Below the pieces are notes generated by a model, which did no database searches, was not told the origin of the DNA, and worked only from the letters and a program-made list of their open reading frames with translations. From contig URXY01000030.1 in NCBI GenBank assembly GCA_900552015.1, positions 1 to 25,642 on the forward strand: 25,642 bases of DNA, written 5' to 3'. Both the position numbers and the translations under genes were made by a program. This DNA is from an uncultured Eubacteriales bacterium. GTDB lineage: Bacteria; Bacillota; Clostridia; Oscillospirales; Oscillospiraceae. Positions 1 through 5,659 of this stretch are shown piece after piece (position 1 is the first letter of the stretch; every line of letters begins with the position of its first letter).

Positions 1-1
1 T

Positions 2-77
2 GCGGGTGTAGCTCATCCGGTAGAGCGCCACCTTGCCAAGGTGGAGGTAGCGAGTTCGAGCCTCGTCACCCGCTCCA
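2..77 (+). tRNA. tRNA-Gly (anticodon GCC)
   Basis: The 7-bp acceptor stem pairs GCGGGTG with CACCCGC. The anticodon loop TTGCCAA sits on a CCACC/GGTGG stem, giving anticodon GCC. The T arm has the GTTCGAG core, the discriminator base is T, and CCA is encoded. All four arms fold without mismatch. Confidence 0.96.
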
Positions 78-80
78 AAC

Positions 81-115
81 AAATAAGGAACGCCACTGCG
101 TTCCTTATTTTATAT
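81..115 (+). terminator. Hairpin between tRNA-Gly and tRNA-Cys
   Basis: A perfect 12-bp inverted repeat (81-92 with 99-110) has a 6-base loop, CCACTG. The 3' arm ends in TTATTTTATAT. It starts four bases after the tRNA-Gly CCA, so it could be an intrinsic terminator or a processing stem-loop. The U tract is interrupted, which lowers certainty about termination. Confidence 0.6.
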
Positions 116-190
116 GGTACCGTGGCCAAGTGGTAAGGCAAGGGTCTGCAAAACCCTCATTCCCCAGTTCAAATCTGGGTGTCACCTCCA
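116..190 (+). tRNA. tRNA-Cys (anticodon GCA), acceptor stem mismatched
   Basis: The anticodon loop reads CTGCAAA on a GGGT/ACCC stem, giving GCA. The D stem is GCC/GGC, the T stem CCCAG/CTGGG is perfect, and the T discriminator and encoded CCA are present. The acceptor stem is odd: 5' GGTACCG faces 3' TGTCACC, so pairs 1-3 and 6 are good, pair 7 is G-T, and pairs 4 (A-C) and 5 (C-T) are mismatched. The 3' strand would fit GGTGACA perfectly. Everything else matches a normal bacterial tRNA-Cys. Confidence 0.9.
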
Positions 191-196
191 GAAGTT

Positions 197-236
197 AGGA
201 TTTCAAGCAGAAATGTTTGGAATCCTTTCTTTTTAT
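197..236 (+). terminator. Rho-independent terminator after tRNA-Cys
   Basis: A 13-bp stem (197-209 with 214-226, two G-T pairs) is closed by a GAAA tetraloop and followed by a T-rich tract, TTCTTTTTAT. It lies seven bases after the tRNA-Cys CCA. Confidence 0.85.
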
Positions 237-338
237 ATTGAATTAGTTGTATTTTTGTGTTTTTCAAATCTTGATTTTTCTCTGAAAATCGCCCGAAATA
301 CCCTTTTAGGGGAAAGGGTCTGCACTTTGGAGGACACG

Positions 339-428
339 ATGAGAACGGTCAAAATGAAATTTCGATCTCGGTATAGCCGTGCAAATTCTGCACAAGCTAC
401 GATCGGCGAATGCCAAGACTACTTTTAG
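339..428 (+). CDS. Possible small ORF (29 aa) ahead of the DUF1540 gene
   Basis: An ATG at 339 is preceded by GGAGG with a five-base gap, as good a ribosome site as those of the confirmed genes here. The frame runs 29 codons to TAG at 426-428. The product begins MRTVKMKFRSRYSR and ends in an acidic, aromatic segment (GECQDYF), so the N-terminal half is strongly basic. The stop lies 12 bases before the ATG of the DUF1540 gene, and that gene's AGGAGG overlaps the stop, so the two could be translationally coupled. I recognise no family. It could be a genuine small protein, a leader peptide or a chance ORF. The same frame stays open upstream through the tRNA-Cys, which is not meaningful. No convincing promoter is visible in 237-338. 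Confidence 0.4.
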   Translation: MRTVKMKFRSRYSRANSAQATIGECQDYF

Positions 429-440
429 GAGGAAATCATT

Positions 441-629
441 ATGACCGATCATACCAACAACGGCTGCTCCTGCACGCCCAACACCTCCATCCGCTGCGCC
501 GTGACCAACTGTGCCAACCACTGCAAGGACGCCCAGTACTGCGGTCTGAACGCCATCCAGGTCGGCACGCACGAGGCCAACCCCACCATGGACCAGTGCA
601 CCGACTGCCAGAGCTTCAAGAAGCAGTAA
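441..629 (+). CDS. DUF1540 small cysteine-rich protein
   Basis: The product is 62 residues with eight cysteines (C9, C11, C19, C24, C28, C34, C53, C56). From residue 19 it follows the DUF1540 pattern: C-x-V-x-N-C, then Y-C, an I-x-V turn, and a closing C-x-D-C-x-S-F. The family is common as small stand-alone proteins in Clostridia and has no established function. The cysteine spacing suggests metal binding, which is inference. No signal peptide or membrane segment is visible. The start has AGGAGG seven bases upstream. A 6-bp hairpin (640-656) without a T tract separates it from the TauE-type genes, so co-transcription is possible. Confidence 0.85.
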   Translation: MTDHTNNGCSCTPNTSIRCAVTNCANHCKDAQYCGLNAIQVGTHEANPTMDQCTDCQSFKKQ

Positions 630-639
630 AGGCACTGCA

Positions 640-656
640 GCCGCCCCTCAGGCGGC
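640..656 (+). other. Short GC hairpin between the DUF1540 and TauE-type genes
   Basis: GCCGCC (640-645) pairs with GGCGGC (651-656) around a CCTCA loop. No T run follows, so it is not a standard terminator. It may affect mRNA processing or be incidental. Confidence 0.35.
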
Positions 657-686
657 CGCTACATAGCATAAAAAGGCGGTGATGGC

Positions 687-1040
687 ATGACGGAAAAGGG
701 CACATACCGCGTCTGCGGCGCGATCGCGGGCACGGTGAACGGTCTATTCGGCGGAGGCGGCGGCATCCCGCTCGTACTGCTTCTGCGCAAATGGGCAGAG
801 CTCGAGGAAAAGACAGCCTTTGCGACCTGCGTAGCGGTCATCTTTCCCGTGTGTCTCGTCTCGGCGGGCGTTTACTTCTTCCGCAGCGCCCTGCCGCTCA
901 AGGAATCTCTCCCCTACCTTGTCGGCGGGCTTGCGGGCGGGCTCATCGGTGGCAGGCTCTTCAAGAACGTGCCGAACACATGGCTCAAACGCATTTTTGC
1001 GCTGTTTCTGCTCTACGGCGCGGCGAGGTATCTTCTGTGA
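687..1040 (+). CDS. TauE/SafE-family membrane protein, half-size subunit A
   Basis: This 117-residue very hydrophobic protein matches one repeat of the TauE/SafE (TSUP) anion-transporter family. It opens with a glycine-rich loop in the first membrane segment (VNGLFGGGGGIPL, about residues 17-29) and has about four membrane segments (roughly 8-30, 42-63, 74-92, 98-116). Full-length members have seven or eight segments made of two such halves. This gene encodes one half, and the next gene, overlapping it by three bases, encodes the other. The family exports sulfite, sulfoacetate or related organic acids; the substrate here cannot be told. Start: AAGGCGGTGA just upstream; the ATG at 682 is out because it hits a stop after two codons. 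Confidence 0.8.
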   Translation: MTEKGTYRVCGAIAGTVNGLFGGGGGIPLVLLLRKWAELEEKTAFATCVAVIFPVCLVSAGVYFFRSALPLKESLPYLVGGLAGGLIGGRLFKNVPNTWLKRIFALFLLYGAARYLL

Positions 1041-1420
1041 CGGACTGGCTCTTCCCCGCGCTCTGCGGGCTCGTGACGGGCATTCTCTCAGCCTGGGGCA
1101 TCGGCGGCGGAACACTGCTGCTCCTCTGCATGACGCTCTTCTTCGGCGTGGAACAGCAGACGGCGCAGGCTATCAACCTGCTCTACTTCCTGCCAACAGC
1201 GGGCATCTCGCTCTTTGCGCACCGGAAAAACGGATATCTCGACAAAGCTGTCCTGCGCGCGGCCATCCCGGCCGGTGTCGTCTGCGCGCTCATTGCCGCC
1301 GTTGTTACAACGGCGCTCGACAGCACCGTTCTCCGCAAGCCTTTCGGCTTATTTTTACTTTATGCAGGGCTCTCTATTCTCTTTGAAAAGCCGCAAAAGG
1401 ACAGCAAAAAATCGTCGTGA
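1037..1420 (+). CDS. TauE/SafE-family membrane protein, half-size subunit B
   Basis: The start is GTG at 1037, overlapping the TGA of subunit A (GTGA), a classic coupling arrangement. The 127-residue product begins TDWLFPALCG after the start residue. It carries the second glycine-rich repeat motif (LSAWGIGGGTLLL, about residues 17-29) and about four to five hydrophobic segments, then a short basic tail (KPQKDSKKSS). Its layout mirrors subunit A, so the two probably assemble into one complete transporter. The last codons and the stop form the 5' arm of the terminator. An alternative is that the pair arose from a frameshifted full-length gene, but both halves have sensible ends and a proper overlap. 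Confidence 0.8.
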   Translation: MTDWLFPALCGLVTGILSAWGIGGGTLLLLCMTLFFGVEQQTAQAINLLYFLPTAGISLFAHRKNGYLDKAVLRAAIPAGVVCALIAAVVTTALDSTVLRKPFGLFLLYAGLSILFEKPQKDSKKSS

Positions 1421-1438
1421 ACTTCACGACGATTTTTC
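1407..1438 (+). terminator. Bidirectional terminator between convergent genes
   Basis: A near-perfect inverted repeat (1407-1419 with 1425-1437, loop about AACTT) has A runs on the left and T runs on the right, so it works on both strands. The 5' arm includes the last codons and stop of TauE subunit B. On the minus strand it lies 16 bases beyond the nucleoside phosphorylase stop and ends in six Ts. Confidence 0.88.
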
Positions 1439-1453
1439 TGTTATCCGGACTAT

Positions 1454-2203
1454 TCAAATGCGCAGCGCTGCTTCCAGCGCGATATAGAGCTTGCCGAGGT
1501 CGTGGTTCGCATCGCGAAGGTCCGCAACATCGTATCCGCTCTCCTCCAACACATCCCCTGCCTCAAGAAAATCATAAAGTTCCAGGCCGTAAAAGCTGCA
1601 CACAGCCTGCACACCGGCAAGCTCCATCTCTACAGCGATGCAGTCCTCGCTCCGCCGCTGCGCGACGAGGCCCGCGGTCTCGCGGAGCATGGAATCCGTC
1701 GTCCACACCCGCCCCGTCACGTGCGGCACGCCCAACTCTGTGAATATCTCAGAGAGTCTCTGCGCGTTCTCGACCGTGATGTAATCAGACGGCGCGGCGA
1801 AGTAATACGAGCAACCCTCGCCGCGGTAGCTCTCCGTCGGGACGATGAACTTGCCCTTCGTCGCCTCCCGATCAAGGCTCCCGCAGGAACCGAACATTAC
1901 GAACTTCGACGCGCCGACGATCCAGCTCGCCTCGCGGCACTCCGACGCGGCAGCCGCCGAGCCGATGCCCGAGAGGTAAAAGGCGATGTCCGTACCCTTG
2001 TAGTGCATCCGGTAGATAGGGATATTCCCGTTGCACGCGCCGATGAGGCCGATCTTCTCGCAGGGAAAGGTGTCGAGCAAATGCTGATAAATTTTCTGTG
2101 AAAAGACGATCAGGCATTTTTCGACGAGATGCTTCTGCTCGCCGTAAAAGTCCCGCAGGTTGATCACGGGCTCGGTTTTGTTATCGAAGCAGTCGGTGAT
2201 CAT
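1454..2203 (-). CDS. Nucleoside phosphorylase family protein (uridine phosphorylase-like)
   Basis: This 249-residue protein has the PNP/UDP phosphorylase fold signatures. A glycine-rich segment GIGSAAAASECREA (79-92) corresponds to the region around the phosphate and sugar site. FMFGSCGSLD-type sequence (102-111) is the core strand, and VEMELAGVQAVC (191-202) is the conserved ribose-binding Glu-Met-Glu segment. The family cleaves nucleosides with phosphate to give a base and ribose-1-phosphate for salvage. The base preference cannot be read confidently; the nearest recall is the uridine phosphorylase type. It is the last gene of the acpP-rnc group, 15 bases after rnc, with AAGGGAG ahead of the ATG. 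Confidence 0.8.
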   Translation of the reverse strand: MITDCFDNKTEPVINLRDFYGEQKHLVEKCLIVFSQKIYQHLLDTFPCEKIGLIGACNGNIPIYRMHYKGTDIAFYLSGIGSAAAASECREASWIVGASKFVMFGSCGSLDREATKGKFIVPTESYRGEGCSYYFAAPSDYITVENAQRLSEIFTELGVPHVTGRVWTTDSMLRETAGLVAQRRSEDCIAVEMELAGVQAVCSFYGLELYDFLEAGDVLEESGYDVADLRDANHDLGKLYIALEAALRI

Positions 2204-2218
2204 GTGTATCTCCCTTTC

Positions 2219-2905
2219 TCAGCGCCTGTCAAGCTTTTCGAGCGCGTCCTTTGCGGCCATCTGCTCGGCTTCCTTCTTGCTGCGGCCCTCACCCTTGCCC
2301 ACAACGTCTCCGTTGAGCAGCACTTCAAAGCAGAAGGTCTTGTCGTGGTCGGGTCCGCTCTCGCCGAAGAGGCGATAGGAGAGCGTCTGGTTCGGCGTGC
2401 GCTGCACGAACTCCTGCAAAAGCGTCTTGTAGTCGCGGCGCTTCTCCTCGGCGACCTCCTCGCGCTCGGTGTCGAGCAGCACGCGGTGGATGAGCGCACT
2501 GGCCGCGCTGATGCCGCCGTCGAGATACACGGCAGCGAAGACCGCTTCGGTCGCGTCGGCCAGAATGGACGGGCGCGTGCGGCCGCCGCAGCCCTCCTCG
2601 CCGTTGCCGAGCTTCAGGTATTTGCCAAGCTCCAGACGCTGCGCGACCTCGTGCAGGCTGGCCTCGCACACGAGCAGCGCGCGGATGCGCGTGAGTTCTC
2701 CCTCCGGCGCGTTCGGGTGCTTGGCAAACAGGAACTCCGCTGTGACAAAGCCGAGCACGCTGTCGCCCAAGAATTCCAGACGCTCGTTGCTGAAAAAGTG
2801 CGCGCCGCGGTGCTCATTGGCATACGAGCTGTGGCGCAGCGCCTCTTCGAGCAGCGCTGGGTTTTTGAAATGATATTGCAGTTTCTCTTCCAAGGCCTGC
2901 ATCAT
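2219..2905 (-). CDS. rnc: Ribonuclease III
   Basis: Ribonuclease III cuts double-stranded RNA in rRNA precursors and in structured mRNAs. The 228-residue protein has the family signature NERLEFLGDSV (40-50) with catalytic or metal residues E41, E44 and D48, and the second acidic pair D117/E120 in LADATEAVFAA. A double-stranded RNA-binding domain follows (about 157-226: DYKTLLQEF, then GEGRSKKEAEQMAAKDAL). The length is normal. AGGAGG sits five bases before the first of two adjacent ATGs. It follows acpP as in many Firmicutes, but the usual smc-ftsY continuation is missing and a nucleoside phosphorylase follows instead. Confidence 0.97.
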   Translation of the reverse strand: MMQALEEKLQYHFKNPALLEEALRHSSYANEHRGAHFFSNERLEFLGDSVLGFVTAEFLFAKHPNAPEGELTRIRALLVCEASLHEVAQRLELGKYLKLGNGEEGCGGRTRPSILADATEAVFAAVYLDGGISAASALIHRVLLDTEREEVAEEKRRDYKTLLQEFVQRTPNQTLSYRLFGESGPDHDKTFCFEVLLNGDVVGKGEGRSKKEAEQMAAKDALEKLDRR

Positions 2906-2914
2906 ATGTTCCTC

Positions 2915-2948
2915 CTGATAAAAGGACGCCCCGCACGAAGCGGGGCGG
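2915..2948 (-). terminator. GC-rich hairpin between acpP and rnc
   Basis: An 8-bp stem (2927-2934 with 2940-2947) has the loop TTCGT on the minus strand. It is followed by TCCTTTTAT, a short and imperfect T tract. It may partly terminate acpP mRNA, giving more acpP than rnc transcript, or stabilise the acpP 3' end. The plus strand also has a T-rich flank (TTTCTTCTTTTT), but no plus-strand gene uses it. Confidence 0.55.
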
Positions 2949-2959
2949 CTTTCTTCTTT

Positions 2960-3205
2960 TTAACCGAGCTTCGCGCTCAGGTAGCGCACACAGTCGCCGA
3001 CCGTCTTGAGCGAGGCGAGTTCCTCTTCGGGGATCTCATCGACCTCGAATTCCTCTTCCATGGCCATCACCAGTTCGACAAGGTCCACAGAGTCGGCGCC
3101 AAGATCTTCCTCAAACGAGCTGTCCATCGTGACCTCAGCGGGGTCGAGCGCGAACTGCTCCACGATCAGCTTCTGCATCGTTTTGAAAATTTCTTCGGGA
3201 CTCAT
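2960..3205 (-). CDS. acpP: Acyl carrier protein
   Basis: This acidic 81-residue protein carries growing fatty acyl chains on a phosphopantetheine arm. The attachment serine is S39 in the motif GADSVDLVEL. Helix II/III residues (VMAMEEEFEVDEIPEEE) follow the family pattern. The start is the ATG at 3205, because GAGAGGAAG lies about 12 bases upstream; a GTG at 3226 would put that ribosome site inside the gene. It lies 100 bases after plsX with its own promoter, and fabD and fabG, often between plsX and acpP, are absent. Confidence 0.96.
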   Translation of the reverse strand: MSPEEIFKTMQKLIVEQFALDPAEVTMDSSFEEDLGADSVDLVELVMAMEEEFEVDEIPEEELASLKTVGDCVRYLSAKLG

Positions 3206-3243
3206 AAGTCTTATACTTCCTCTCACGGTTTTGGTTCTTCCAA

Positions 3244-3272
3244 ATGATACGGCAAAGGTACTGCCGTGTCAA
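3244..3272 (-). promoter_or_regulatory. Promoter of acpP with an internal dyad
   Basis: On the minus strand TTGACA (3267-3272), a 17-base spacer and TATCAT (3244-3249) make a near-consensus housekeeping promoter. The spacer holds an inverted repeat, ACGGCA and TGCCGT (3249-3254 and 3262-3267) seven bases apart, which touches both promoter boxes and so is well placed for a repressor. Confidence 0.8.
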
Positions 3273-3305
3273 TACCCATTTTGCCGCTTTTGGGCATTCG
3301 CAGCG

Positions 3306-4331
3306 TTATGCCTTCTGTTCAATACGCATCTTGTCGATATTTTGCGCGATGTCGTCGATGATACCGCTGCGCGCGACCTCCATCGCCTGGCGCACCGCAT
3401 TGCAGAAGCCCACCTCGCTTGCGCTGCCGTGCGCCTTGATGACGGGCTTCGAGATACCGAGCAGCGCCGTGCCGCCGACCTCGTTGGCATCGAGCATCTT
3501 CTTGAAATCGCCGAGCTGTCCCTTGAGCAGCAGCGCCGCCAGCTTCGTGCCGGTGCTGTGCATCAGCATTTCCTTCAATTTGATGGAAAGAAGCTTGCCC
3601 GTGCCCTCGATGCTCTTGAGCATGATGTTGCCGCTGTAGCCGTCGGCGACGATGACGTCGCACTCGCCGAGCATCGCCTCCTTGGCCTCAATGTTTCCGG
3701 TGAAGTTGAGATGCCCCGCCTCGCCCGCTTCCTTGAGCTTCTGATACGTCTCGCGGCGCAGGGTATCGCCCTTGCTCTCCTCCGCGCCGATGTTCAGAAG
3801 CCCCACGCGCGGATTTTCAACGCCGAGGACCTTGCTTGCATAGTAGCTGCCGAGGTAGGCGAATTGCAGCAGGTACTCCACCGTGCACTCGGCGTTCGCG
3901 CCGCAGTCGATGAGCACCGCCTTGCCCTTCGCCGTCGGGATGGTGGGCGCGAGCGCCGCGCGGCGAAGACCCCGGATGCGCTTGACAAGGAGCGTCGCCC
4001 CCGCAAGGAGCGCGCCCGTGCTGCCCGCACTCACAAAACCGTCCGCCTCGCCGCCGTGCAGCATCGTAAGCCCCACAGTGAGGGAGGAATCCTTTTTTCT
4101 TTTGAAGGCTGTGGCCGGGTCGTCGCAGATCTCAACGACCTCCGTCGTGTTCACGATCTCCACGCCCGCAGGAAGCTCCTTGCAGCCGCACTGCTGCGCC
4201 GCCTTCAATATCTCCTCGCTCTTCCCGGTCAAGACGATATCCACGCCGTACTGTTCATGCGCCATCAGCGCACCCTTCACGGGTGCGAGAGGGGCGAAAT
4301 CGCCGCCCATGGCGTCAACGATGATCTTCAT
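3306..4331 (-). CDS. plsX: Phosphate acyltransferase PlsX
   Basis: PlsX makes acyl-phosphate from acyl-ACP and phosphate, the first step of phosphatidic acid synthesis in the PlsX/PlsY pathway. The 341-residue protein starts MKIIVDAMGGDFAP, the invariant N terminus, and continues with FVSAGSTGALLAGA, PTIPTAKGKAVLIDCGAN and VADGYSGNIMLKSIEG, all family blocks. The length is typical. It overlaps trmFO by four bases (ATGA), with AAAGGAG inside trmFO. Its neighbour acpP encodes the carrier of its substrate. No fapR gene precedes it, so any lipid-linked control must come from elsewhere. Confidence 0.96.
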   Translation of the reverse strand: MKIIVDAMGGDFAPLAPVKGALMAHEQYGVDIVLTGKSEEILKAAQQCGCKELPAGVEIVNTTEVVEICDDPATAFKRKKDSSLTVGLTMLHGGEADGFVSAGSTGALLAGATLLVKRIRGLRRAALAPTIPTAKGKAVLIDCGANAECTVEYLLQFAYLGSYYASKVLGVENPRVGLLNIGAEESKGDTLRRETYQKLKEAGEAGHLNFTGNIEAKEAMLGECDVIVADGYSGNIMLKSIEGTGKLLSIKLKEMLMHSTGTKLAALLLKGQLGDFKKMLDANEVGGTALLGISKPVIKAHGSASEVGFCNAVRQAMEVARSGIIDDIAQNIDKMRIEQKA

Positions 4332-5659
4332 ACGCTCGCTCCTTTCCTGTCACTCAGCACGTCCTCGCGCATCGCGTCGATCTTTTCAAGCGAGCGCGCG
4401 GCGAGCTGCGCATTTTTCACGCGCTTGCCGCCCTTCACGCGATACCCCAGCGGCGGCATGATACCAAAGTTCACGTTCATCGGCTGGAAGTCCGAGACCG
4501 TCGTATCGCTGATGTAAAGCCCCAGCGCGCCGATGGCCGTCTCGCGTGGGAAGTCGATGGGCGGCTTGCCCTCGAGTCTTCTTGCCATCTCGATACCTGC
4601 CAAAAAGCCCGAGGCCGCGGACTCGATATAGCCCTCCACGCCGGTCATCTGCCCGGCAAAGGCGATGCGCTCGTCCGCGATGAGGCGGTAGTAGCGGTCG
4701 AGCATCCCCGGCGAGCGGAGATAGGTGTTGCGGTGCATCACGCCGTAGCGGACAAAGTCCGCATCTTTCAGCGCGGGGATCATCGAAAAGACGCGCTTCT
4801 GCTCGGGAAAGCGCAGATGCGTCTGGAATCCGACGAGGTTATAAACGCTGCCCTGCGCGTTGTCGCGCCGCAGCTGGACGACGGCATAGGGCTCTTTCCC
4901 CGTCTTCGGGTCTCGCAGACCGCGCGGCTTGAGGGGGCCGTAGCAGAGCGTATCGTGTCCGCGGCGCGCCATGACCTCGACGGGCATGCAGCCCTCGAAG
5001 ACGTTTTTATCCTCAAAGCCGTGTACGCTCGCTTCCTCGGCGGTCGTGAGCGCCTGCCAGAAGGCGTCGTACTCCTCCTCCGTCATCGGGCAGTTGATGT
5101 AGTCCGCCGTGCCCTTGTCGTAGCGCGAGGCGAAAAATGCCGACTCCATGTCGATGCTCTCAAACGTCACGAGCGGCGCGGCGGCATCGAAAAAGTTCAG
5201 CGTGTGCCCGTCGCCGATCTTCTCGGCGATGGCGGCGGCGAGCGCGTCGCTCGTCAAGGGGCCCGAGGCGATGATGACGTTCCCCTCGGGGATGGCCGTC
5301 ACCTCACCGGAGACGACCGTGATATTGGGATGCGAACGGATCTTCTCTGTCACGCGCTTTGAAAAGCCGTAGCGGTCGACCGCCAGCGCGCCGCCCGCCT
5401 CCACGCGCGTCGCGTCCGCGCAGGCAAGGATCAGCGAATCGAGGCGGCGCAGCTCCTCTTTGAGAAGGCCGACCGCGTTTTCGATCTGGTCCGAGCGCAG
5501 CGAATTCGAGCAGCAAAGCTCGGCAAAGGAGTCCGCATGGTGCGCGGGCGTTCTTTTTTCGGGTTTCATTTCATGCAGCGTCACGGCGATGCCGCGCTGC
5601 GCGAGCTGCCAGGCAGCCTCGCAGCCGGCAAGGCCGGCGCCGATCACAGTTACTTGCAT
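4328..5659 (-). CDS. trmFO: tRNA (uracil-54-C5)-methyltransferase, folate/FAD-dependent
   Basis: TrmFO makes ribothymidine at position 54 of tRNA using methylenetetrahydrofolate and FADH2. The 443-residue protein begins with a dinucleotide-binding loop, VIGAGLAGCEAA (5-16). It has the CCSNSLRSDQIENA block (C50) and a FEGCMPVEVMARRG block (C224), equivalent to the two functional cysteines known in the Bacillus enzyme. The C-terminal GYIESAASGFLAG segment completes the FAD site. Start and topA stop share one base (TGATG). The order dprA-topA-trmFO is the standard Firmicute arrangement. Confidence 0.97.
   Translation of the reverse strand: MQVTVIGAGLAGCEAAWQLAQRGIAVTLHEMKPEKRTPAHHADSFAELCCSNSLRSDQIENAVGLLKEELRRLDSLILACADATRVEAGGALAVDRYGFSKRVTEKIRSHPNITVVSGEVTAIPEGNVIIASGPLTSDALAAAIAEKIGDGHTLNFFDAAAPLVTFESIDMESAFFASRYDKGTADYINCPMTEEEYDAFWQALTTAEEASVHGFEDKNVFEGCMPVEVMARRGHDTLCYGPLKPRGLRDPKTGKEPYAVVQLRRDNAQGSVYNLVGFQTHLRFPEQKRVFSMIPALKDADFVRYGVMHRNTYLRSPGMLDRYYRLIADERIAFAGQMTGVEGYIESAASGFLAGIEMARRLEGKPPIDFPRETAIGALGLYISDTTVSDFQPMNVNFGIMPPLGYRVKGGKRVKNAQLAARSLEKIDAMREDVLSDRKGASV

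Noticed and set aside
114..338. Open frame running through tRNA-Cys into the small ORF
   Set aside because: The first part is tRNA and terminator sequence, with no ribosome site; only the part from 339 has a start signal.
237..338. Promoter for the small ORF and DUF1540 gene (TTGATT at 271)
   Set aside because: No acceptable -10 box lies 16-18 bases downstream; the best candidate, GAAATA, is a poor match.
2129..3247. Long plus-strand open frame opposite rnc and acpP
   Set aside because: It is antisense to two clear genes, has no ribosome site, and its composition is what GC-rich codon usage produces on the opposite strand.
3006..4517. 503-codon plus-strand open frame opposite acpP, plsX and trmFO
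   Set aside because: It crosses several confirmed minus-strand genes and a promoter and resembles no family.
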